The notes under the pieces were generated by a model. The model ran no database searches, was not told where the DNA came from, and saw nothing but the letters and a program-made list of their open reading frames with translations. Below, one piece after another: positions 9,501 to 13,322 of a DNA stretch of 13,322 nt. Both the position numbers and the translations under genes were made by a program. Position 1 is the stretch's first letter; each line of letters starts with the position of its first letter. The DNA is taken from positions 1 to 13,322 of the forward strand of contig JAIOQD010000256.1 in NCBI GenBank assembly GCA_021413595.1, read 5' to 3'. Source of the DNA: Bacteroidota bacterium. GTDB taxonomy: Bacteria; Bacteroidota; Bacteroidia; 2-12-FULL-35-15.

Positions 9501-10028
9501 AGCTGATGTGCTTGAACCTTCAATGGTACAGTTCTGTAAAATATTATTTGAAGCATCTGCATAATAAACGATAGTTGTAGCGCCTGTGCTGCTAGTGCTT
9601 GTGTTAGAAATGGTCAATGAATTTCCACCGGTGTTTAAACCATCAATAGTAACATTATCGGCACCATTTAAACCAATAAGTGGTAATGGTGAAGCTCCTG
9701 TTACTGTTATAGCAGCTCCTCCGCTTGGAGAAATTACTAAGGTAGCCCATGAACCCGCTGTAGGTTGATTTAAAACAGCAGGAGCTATTTCAGTAGTATT
9801 GGCCGTAATACTTATTGTAATAGCATTACCTGTTTGATTATTATTAAGATTAATAGCATCGAAAGCGTCTTTTAAGGTGGTATAAGATGCATTGGCACCG
9901 GTAGAACCTGCTACAGTGACTTGCGCTTCCATATTAACCGAAATTGCTACAACCAAACCCATTAGAATGAATTGCAGTGTTGGTTTTGATTTGAAAGCTT
10001 TTTTTGCAGAATTGAAAATGTTTTTCAT
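3516..10028 (-). CDS. Giant T9SS-secreted surface protein with two beta-helix blocks and Ig/PKD-like repeats
   Basis: A 2170-residue, Ser/Thr/Asn/Gly/Ala-rich exported protein. Domains in order: a signal peptide (about 1-35, hydrophobic LQFILMGLVVAISVNM, cut near MEA-Q); a long right-handed beta-helix region (about 40-1085) with repeated GNTI/NNTIG turns; the cap motif PDMGADEF (near 1085); a beta-sandwich linker (about 1095-1240); a second beta-helix block (about 1243-1720) opening with GTGGTYTTLTGASGLFDAI and ending in another PDMGADEF; three roughly 90-residue Ig/PKD-like repeats (about 1729-2000); a fourth, different PKD-like domain (about 2000-2083); and a type A sorting domain (about 2090-2170: YPNPNNGKF, then KGIYYIKLV and QKLVIE). 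The sorting domain predicts export through the type IX system and cleavage or anchoring at the cell surface. Beta-helix folds can bind or cleave polysaccharides, but I see no recognisable catalytic motif, so adhesion or an unknown surface role is equally likely. The gene is monocistronic, ending at a strong terminator. Confidence 0.92.
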   Translation of the reverse strand: MKNIFNSAKKAFKSKPTLQFILMGLVVAISVNMEAQVTVAGSTGANASYTTLKDAFDAINLNNNQTGNAITISITANTTEIAPAVLNQPTAGSWATLVISPSGGAAITVTGASPLPLIGLNGADNVTIDGLNTGGNSLTISNTSTSSTGATTIVYYADASNNILQNCTIEGSSTSAALATIAFSTGTVTGNDGNTITGCTITSAGSNLPFNAIGSAGTSALIDNSGISITNNKIKDYYSPGTASNGIFVSSFSSAWTITGNKIFQTAARTATAGSTHRAINIVTASGGGYTISNNTIGYATATATGVTTYDGGFASRFLGIELTAAATPVSSIQGNTIAAITLSTTSGATLAPGIFSGISVLGGTVDIGTITGNTIGAATGNGSISITSTTSLPYIAGIYAKSTGTVTIQNNTIGAINTAGTAGIGYTFNGINTAGAAGNFTVSGNTIGSTTTAHSIAIGTSGTTTAICKFKGIYNAATGTISITGNTIQNTSAFGTGASAFTGIAVDSCSATSVLSIATNNIISGTNTGTGNFIGISNTAVAATANINNNIVRSNTLSSTSGAFTGIENSGTVTTAINFKDNQLGNSTGGLVTYSAANSATLKGISNTGGAVGALLSVTGNDFRGITNTVGTSSDHIYINNSTFKGSTNISTNTFTALNVNTSGDVTFISNNVTHNANTSHSVNSNAVITGYNNTGAGGTVFFYDSYNLSPSTVTETNTSNNFSNLAFAGNTTISGWRSSDGTTPGPKKTVTNNIFRNITAGSGSITILNAGYADNTSATNNISGNTIANIIGGSNITGIVSDWGNQNFFNNTIDSLLSSGSGVVTGISITDGTSQNIYKNKIYYLSNSNTSGAVDGLAIDGSTTANVYNNIIGDLRTPASTFTDAIRGISITSTSSASTINAYYNTIYINATSNGTNFGTTGIFHTASTTATTATLNLRNNIIVNTSTPAGTGLTVAYRRSAGSANSLANYAATSNNNLFYAGTPGTANLIYSDGVSTAQTMTAYKAGAFTAGTIASRDVSSITESPTFVSTTGSNINFLHINTTIATQIESGAVNIATITGDFDADIRQGNPGYAGTGTSPDMGADEFNGVPLDLIAPVISYTALTNNSCLVNDTLSATITDGTGINTTAGTKPRIWFKKTTNLNTLPGTNTNTTDGWKYTEATNSTSPFSLVLDYSLVFGGVAVGDTVQYFVTAQDAVTPTPNISINSGTFAAPPTSVALTLAAFPIGGTVNSYKILSGLSGTVTVGTGGTYTTLTGASGLFDAINTSGLAGNLTVNILTGGTTETGATALNSIGYGCSSNYTILIKPSTGVTATLTGSSATALIKLKGADYVTFDGSNSGGTTRDLTITNTNTGTSSAVIWIGSASTTDGAVNNTVKNCILMGNAPTTTFVAIVSSSGTTMGSVAEAANANNTYENNVINTCSYGIAVVGPATGDSATTISNNLIGSATALNKIGFRGLFISNQTNFIASNNTIFGVNTASTSTASGIIVSGTISGGIINANKISDVKNTNTGGWGCNGLMINATSTASNIVISNNMIYDVASYGYASGDGSSDNGYGIIVTNGGGYNFYYNSVSMNTNQTISGLPAAFNITSAVTTANSLNVRNNIFSNTQSLGTERFSIICNAANTVFTDINYNDYDAGTAPNLGYFGSNTANLAAWKVATGKDVNSLSVPPVFTSATDLHLVVASNCGIDHTGTPITGIIADIDNDTRDANNPDMGADEFTNPAPVLSSTLTPTAICSGATFTYTASSATSGATFGWSRATIAGITEVGTTGTANISEVLTNTTGLPINVIYVYTTTFTLCSNIQNVTVTVNPQPTLSSTLTPPSICTGSAFTYTATSLSSGATFTWARAAVTGISQAASSGSGNVNEVLTNTTSSPISVTYVYVTTANGCTSTPGESVVVSIGQVPVLSSSLTPSMCSGTTFTYTATSTTPGVSFTWSRATVSGITEPGTAGTANVSEILTNTTTSPVTVTYAYITNASGCAGGTQNVVVTVYNKPTVSLAPFTDTVCFQAPAFALTGGSPAGGVYAGTGVSSGMFSPSGAGVGPESITYTVTVSGCSNAASQNILVEQCAGIEENSFSQAVSTYPNPNNGKFNITISNANFNQLSISIVDVQGKEVYYEMDKNNTAEYSKQIDVKSLAKGIYYIKLVTDADIAIQKLVIE
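4022..4842 (-). repeat. Three tandem Ig/PKD-like domain repeats within the giant gene
   Basis: Three consecutive units of about 270 bp (roughly 4572-4842, 4293-4571 and 4022-4292) each encode a domain that starts LSS(T/S)LTP and continues with C(S/T)G-x-(T/A)FTYTA, then FxW(S/A)RA, a TxNxxEVLTNTT-like segment, and a YVY/YAY strand. The first Cys (SICTG type) and a later Cys are kept in all three, which suits a disulphide-stabilised beta-sandwich outside the cell. These units space the beta-helix away from the C-terminal sorting domain. They are diverged in DNA, so recent duplication is not indicated. Confidence 0.85.
8560..9160 (-). repeat. Periodic beta-helix units with GNTIG-type turns
   Basis: In this part of the giant gene the encoded NTI(G/A/Q) turn recurs at intervals of 41, 38, 38, 34 and 41 residues. 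Each unit also carries a central GI(E/S/Y/N) strand. At the DNA level the plus strand shows ATTGTATT-like words near 8565, 8687, 8780, 8904, 9020 and 9140. This is a regular, long-period solenoid repeat, probably about two short coils per unit. It supports the beta-helix assignment without saying what is bound. Confidence 0.7.
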
Positions 10029-10079
10029 GTGATTTTAAAATTTATCGGATTTTTTTATTTCTTTTTGAAAATGAAGCTG

Positions 10080-10087
10080 CGAATATA
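10080..10087 (-). promoter_or_regulatory. Candidate -7 box of the giant surface-protein gene
   Basis: The minus strand reads TATATTCG, one base from the TAnnTTTG consensus. It would give a leader of about 45-50 nt before the ATG at 10028. No convincing TTTG -33 element lies 19-21 bp upstream; the nearest similar word is GGTTT. The inverted repeat at 10109-10139 covers the position where a -33 element would be. Confidence 0.33.
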
Positions 10088-10108
10088 GGTAAATATTTGG
10101 AAATGAAA

Positions 10109-10139
10109 CCACTCGCCTGATCTTATGGCCTGAGAGTGG
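10109..10139. repeat. Inverted repeat / possible operator upstream of the giant gene
   Basis: CCACTC (10109-10114) pairs with GAGTGG (10134-10139), and inside it GCC (10115-10117) can pair with GGC (10127-10129). The interior also contains GCCTGA twice (10115-10120 and 10128-10133). It is GC-rich in a very AT-rich intergenic region and sits about -25 to -55 relative to the candidate giant-gene promoter. It has no T-tract, so it is more likely a protein-binding site than a terminator. Confidence 0.45.
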
Positions 10140-10185
10140 GAAATTTATCGGTAAAACACACATAAACCTCGTTTTCACAAAAAAA

Positions 10186-10229
10186 ACCAATTTTTTAGCC
10201 GTTTTTTTACTTTTTTACTCTAAATTGGT
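10186..10229. repeat. 8-bp inverted repeat in the divergent intergenic region
   Basis: ACCAATTT (10186-10193) is the exact inverse complement of AAATTGGT (10222-10229), with 28 bp between them rich in T. It lies about 65 bp upstream of the purF-like promoter. It could be a pair of half-sites for a regulator; the long spacer makes a stable RNA hairpin less likely. Chance cannot be excluded. Confidence 0.3.
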
Positions 10230-10291
10230 GCTTCATAAACCGCACTTCGTCTAAAGGCGATTCCAAATTATTTTTTAAGTAAAAAAAATCG

Positions 10292-10299
10292 TAAATTTG
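10292..10299 (+). promoter_or_regulatory. Probable -7 promoter box of the purF-like gene
   Basis: TAAATTTG matches the Bacteroidota -7 consensus TAnnTTTG exactly. Transcription would begin near 10305 and leave a leader of about 20 nt before the ATG at 10327. The -33 region 19-21 bp upstream is AT-rich (ATTATT) and lacks a clean TTTG. Confidence 0.55.
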
Positions 10300-10326
10300 T
10301 AAACAAACCTAATAATCAATATACTT

Positions 10327-12228
10327 ATGAGCGATGCAATAAAACATGAATGTGGGATAGCAATGATACGTTTGCTGAAACCACTGGATTATTACATCAA
10401 AAAATATGGTACCCCCCTATATGGAGTAAATAAATTGTATTTGCTTATGGAAAAGCAACACAACCGTGGACAAGACGGTGCTGGTGTTGCGAATATTAAA
10501 TTTGATGTTGAACCGGGAACACGTTATATTAGCCGCACACGTGCTGTAGGAAGCAATGCGATCAAAGAAATATTCGGAAAAATCAATGGTAAGTTCGAAG
10601 ATATCTACACAAAAAATCCTGATAAACTTAAAAATGCTGCTTGGCTGAAAAAAAATATAGCCTATACGGGCGAACTGTTTTTGGGCCACTTGCGCTATGG
10701 TACTTTTGGTGGTAACGGACTTGAGAATTGTCATCCTTTCCTACGTCAGAATAACTGGATGACACGTAACCTAGTAGTTGCCGGGAATTTTAATTTAACG
10801 AATGTGGACGAGCTTTTCGATCAATTAGTTGAATTAGGGCAACACCCTAAGGAAAAGGCTGATACTGTTACTGTTATGGAAAAAATAGGTCATTTCCTGG
10901 ATGAAGAAAATGAACGTTTATACCAAAAATTCAAAAAAGAAGGACATACCAATGAAGTTATCTCCGCTTTGATAGCCAAGCATTTGGATGTGCAGAGCAT
11001 TTTGAAGGACGCAAGTAAAAAATGGGATGGTGGATATGCAATGGCGGGTTTATTAGGGCATGGAGATGCGTTTGTACTTCGCGACCCAAACGGTATCCGT
11101 CCTGTATTTTATTATTCTGATGATGAGGTGGTGGTAGTGACTTCCGAACGTCCTGTTATACAAACTGTTTTTAATGTTCCAATTGGAAAGGTAAAAGAGC
11201 TTAAACCCGGGCACTCCCTGATTATTAAGAAAGACGGTACTTTTGGAGAACATGAAATAATTGAACCACAGGAAAAAACAGCTTGTTCATTCGAACGCAT
11301 CTATTTCTCCAGAGGTAGCGATGCTTCTATTTATAAAGAGCGTCAGATGTTGGGACATCAGCTTTGCCCTGCGATTTTAAAAGCAGTTGATTATGATCTA
11401 AAAAACACAGTTTTCTCCTATATTCCCAATACAGCCGAAGTTGCTTTTGGTGGTATGATAGAAGGCTTACACGATTATTTGAACGGATTAAAAAAACAAA
11501 GGATCTTACAAATGGGCAGCAATGTCACTGAATCCGAATTGACTGAAATTCTTTCCATTCACCCACGTGTTCATAAAATTGCGATAAAAGATGCTAAGTT
11601 GCGTACCTTTATTACCAATGACAGCCAGCGTGACGAAATGGTTGCCCATATTTACGATACCACTTATGGTGTGATAAAAGAGGGAGTAGATAGTCTTGTA
11701 ATTGTTGATGATTCGATTGTTCGTGGAACTACCTTGAAACAGAGTATTTTAAAAATTCTGGATCGGTTAGGACCAAAAAAAATTGTAGTGGTTTCCTCTG
11801 CACCACAAATCCGATATCCCGATTGTTATGGTATTGATATGGCGAAATTAGGCGATTTTATTGCTTTTCAGGCAGCTGTACAGTTATTGAAAGACAATTT
11901 CAAAGAAAACCTGTTGGATGAACTTTACGAAAAAGCAAAGGCACAGGAAGGTTTGCCGAAAGAAAACATTACCAATGTGGTAAAAGAAATATACAAACAA
12001 TTTACAACCGAGCAAATTTCTAAAAAGATTGCCGAATTGCTGCTTTCCGAAGATATTAATGCGGAAGTTGATATTATTTATCAATCCATAGAAGGTTTGC
12101 ACAATGCCTGCCCTAGTAATACTGGCGACTGGTATTTCACCGGAAATTATCCAACTCCGGGCGGTAACAAAGTAGTGAACAAATCATTCATCAACTACAT
12201 GGAAGGTGAAAATGTAAGAGCATATTGA
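10327..12228 (+). CDS. purF: Amidophosphoribosyltransferase (PurF) family protein, long divergent form
   Basis: A 633-residue two-domain protein. PurF transfers ammonia from glutamine to PRPP to give phosphoribosylamine, the first step of purine synthesis in the cytoplasm. The N-terminal Ntn glutaminase (about 9-260) starts at Cys9 after an eight-residue propeptide (HE-CGI) and has QHNRGQDGAG (44-53) and GHLRYGT (120-126). The phosphoribosyltransferase domain (about 320-520) has CSFERIYFSRGSD (320-332), LRTFI (425-429) and an intact PRPP loop VIVDDSIVRGTT (458-469). It differs from classical PurF (about 470-510 residues): it is over 100 residues longer, with an added stretch near 165-230 and another around 520-590. 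The usual HNGN oxyanion segment reads GNFN (153-156), and the C-terminal CxxC of Fe-S PurF enzymes is not kept. Family membership is clear; whether this is the main purine enzyme or a paralogue is not. It is transcribed alone. Confidence 0.86.
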   Translation: MSDAIKHECGIAMIRLLKPLDYYIKKYGTPLYGVNKLYLLMEKQHNRGQDGAGVANIKFDVEPGTRYISRTRAVGSNAIKEIFGKINGKFEDIYTKNPDKLKNAAWLKKNIAYTGELFLGHLRYGTFGGNGLENCHPFLRQNNWMTRNLVVAGNFNLTNVDELFDQLVELGQHPKEKADTVTVMEKIGHFLDEENERLYQKFKKEGHTNEVISALIAKHLDVQSILKDASKKWDGGYAMAGLLGHGDAFVLRDPNGIRPVFYYSDDEVVVVTSERPVIQTVFNVPIGKVKELKPGHSLIIKKDGTFGEHEIIEPQEKTACSFERIYFSRGSDASIYKERQMLGHQLCPAILKAVDYDLKNTVFSYIPNTAEVAFGGMIEGLHDYLNGLKKQRILQMGSNVTESELTEILSIHPRVHKIAIKDAKLRTFITNDSQRDEMVAHIYDTTYGVIKEGVDSLVIVDDSIVRGTTLKQSILKILDRLGPKKIVVVSSAPQIRYPDCYGIDMAKLGDFIAFQAAVQLLKDNFKENLLDELYEKAKAQEGLPKENITNVVKEIYKQFTTEQISKKIAELLLSEDINAEVDIIYQSIEGLHNACPSNTGDWYFTGNYPTPGGNKVVNKSFINYMEGENVRAY

Positions 12229-12264
12229 TTTTTTTTGATTATTTCTAACTTTTGTTATGCATTG

Positions 12265-12277
12265 CCACCAATGGTGG
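12265..12277. other. Short hairpin in the gap after the purF-like gene
   Basis: CCACC (12265-12269) and GGTGG (12273-12277) form a 5-bp GC-rich stem with a 3-nt loop, 37 bp after the purF-like stop. No T-tract follows, so terminator function is doubtful. A T8 run lies right after the stop codon (12229-12236) but has no preceding hairpin. The rest of the 12229-12433 gap is AT-rich, and I see nothing else firm in it apart from a weak -7-like TAAAATTTTG at 12410-12419 ahead of the next gene. Confidence 0.25.
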
Positions 12278-12433
12278 TCACCAAAAAATGGCTATTTCCG
12301 TAAATTGATAATTTAAAAATCTTTTTTGTTCTCATAGAACTACTTTTTATGAATTCATGCAACGTTTTACTTCATTTAATCATCTATTAATAAGCTGATG
12401 CGTTTTTCGTAAAATTTTGTTCAATTTCAATAT

Positions 12434-13322
12434 ATGAAATTTTTTTACAAGCACCTTACATTCGGTTTTTTGTTCCTTGCCTTAGGCTTCAGTCTGAGTT
12501 TAGGTGCACATTCTGTTCAGGTAGGCTATTGTGTGAGTTGTACAGGAGAGCTTACATTGTATGTAGAGCATTGGCACGGTACAGAAGATCCAAACAGTAC
12601 TACAATGACCATTGATTTAAATATAAATGGTGTAATTACCACTGTAACGGGTTCTCCTATTGCAAATTTGCAAGATATTCCTTTTGCAAATTTGCCGGGT
12701 TGTGTTAATCCAATAAACATTTTCGGAGCTTGTCCCGGTAATGCTAATACATACAATGAATGGGCGGTTTTTAAATTTCCTGATCTACCTTGCGGAGTGC
12801 CCGTTATTATTACGGTTCGTTCAGGGAGTACAGCTTTTACTCAGGATGGTTGCAGCATGTATCCTGTGTCTTCACCGGTTATAGTTGTACCTTGTGATAT
12901 TAACCCTCCGCCTGTAGCAACAGAGAATGATACAGTGTGTGGTTCGGGAAGTTCAACGTTAACTTTAACTGGTTTTTCAGGTGGCCTTCAATGGCAATCG
13001 GCTCCGGCAGAGGGCGGTCCCTGGACAAATATTCCCGGTGCCAATAGCAGCACTCTTCCAACAGGAACTTTAACTGTCAGCACTTTTTACAGGGCATTAG
13101 AAACGGGCGCCTGCGAAAGCAATGTGGTTAGTATTATCGTAAATCAGGCACCCGTTTCCAATGCCGGTGCAGGTTCTTATTTGGGCACGGGGGCTGGTAT
13201 CACCACCTGCCCTACCAGCACCCGCGGTAATCTTGGCGCAGCAAATACTGCCGGTTATTCTTATAGCTGGTCTCCTGCTGCAGGCCTCAGCAGTACATCA
13301 ATATCAAACCCTACCGTATTAT
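12434..13322 (+). CDS. N-terminal part of a secreted Ig/PKD-domain protein (partial, runs off right edge)
   Basis: An open frame of 296 codons starts at the ATG at 12434 and reaches the window edge. A signal peptide is clear (about 1-25: MKFFYKH, hydrophobic LTFGFLFLALGFSLSL, cut near LGA). Residues 30-155 form a cysteine-rich domain (Cys33, 36, 90, 100, 120, 140, 154) with the motif YVEHWHGTEDP (43-53) and a PCGVPVIITV strand. Residues 158-240 are an Ig-like domain (TVCGSGSSTLTLTG, LQWQSAP, FYRALETGACESN). From about 241 a PKD/Ig-like domain begins (SNAGAGSYLG, YSYSWSPAAGLSSTSISNPTV). This composition is typical of large gliding or surface proteins exported by the T9SS in Bacteroidota, so a C-terminal sorting domain is expected beyond the edge. 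Its specific role is unknown. I know the N-terminal domain only as a recurring unnamed type. Confidence 0.88.
   Translation, partial: MKFFYKHLTFGFLFLALGFSLSLGAHSVQVGYCVSCTGELTLYVEHWHGTEDPNSTTMTIDLNINGVITTVTGSPIANLQDIPFANLPGCVNPINIFGACPGNANTYNEWAVFKFPDLPCGVPVIITVRSGSTAFTQDGCSMYPVSSPVIVVPCDINPPPVATENDTVCGSGSSTLTLTGFSGGLQWQSAPAEGGPWTNIPGANSSTLPTGTLTVSTFYRALETGACESNVVSIIVNQAPVSNAGAGSYLGTGAGITTCPTSTRGNLGAANTAGYSYSWSPAAGLSSTSISNPTVL

Larger units (their letters stand above)
10038..10151. repeat. 11-bp direct repeat AAATTTATCGG flanking the giant-gene promoter region
   Basis: AAATTTATCGG occurs exactly at 10038-10048 and at 10141-10151, 103 bp apart. The first copy lies just upstream of the giant gene's ATG, in its likely leader. 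The second lies upstream of the candidate promoter and next to the inverted repeat at 10109-10139. Two exact 11-mers in a 298-bp intergenic region suggest paired protein-binding sites, although AT-rich sequence makes chance possible. Confidence 0.4.

Noticed and set aside
12526..12756. Minus-strand 76-codon frame
   Set aside because: It is antisense to the secreted protein starting at 12434, which has a clear signal peptide and domains.
1..13322. Defence system, phage, integron, CRISPR or transposon in this window
   Set aside because: No repeat-spacer pattern, transposase, integrase, toxin-antitoxin pair or nuclease motif was found in any frame I read. The gene content is regulatory, surface and metabolic.

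Overview
The window looks like part of a chromosome from a low-GC member of the Bacteroidota. The signs are a C-terminal type IX secretion (T9SS) sorting domain on a giant surface protein, two Bacteroidota-style Ig/PKD-rich secreted proteins, a BBP2-type outer-membrane porin, TAnnTTTG-like -7 promoter boxes with no clear Shine-Dalgarno sequences, and an intergenic palindromic element of a kind I associate with this phylum. I cannot place it below phylum level.

Layout. The left third is on the minus strand and reads right to left: a sigma-54-dependent NtrC-type response regulator (2041-3393), a beta-barrel porin (542-1903), then the first 109 codons of a membrane sensor protein that runs off the left edge (1-329), probably the cognate histidine kinase. 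A palindromic intergenic element (about 394-486) separates porin and sensor. This regulator-porin-kinase set resembles the control genes that flank kdpFABC potassium-transporter operons in Bacteroidota, but no transporter genes lie between regulator and porin here.

The middle half is one minus-strand gene (3516-10028, 2170 codons). It encodes a secreted cell-surface protein with two beta-helix blocks, a linking beta-sandwich, three tandem Ig/PKD-like repeats, a fourth such domain and a T9SS type A sorting domain. A 12-bp-stem terminator (3468-3494) closes it. Its promoter region is shared, divergently, with the next gene and holds several inverted and direct repeats.

The right part is on the plus strand. 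It holds a long (633 aa) amidophosphoribosyltransferase (PurF) homologue with an intact PRPP site but an unusual glutaminase oxyanion segment (10327-12228). After a 205-bp gap comes the 5' part of another secreted multidomain Ig/PKD protein with a cysteine-rich N-terminal domain (12434 to the right edge).

I saw no tRNA, rRNA, CRISPR array, insertion sequence or defence cassette. The gene content is mostly ordinary. The least explained items are the intergenic element, the Kdp-like module without a transporter, the tandem sites upstream of the porin, and the altered PurF active site.
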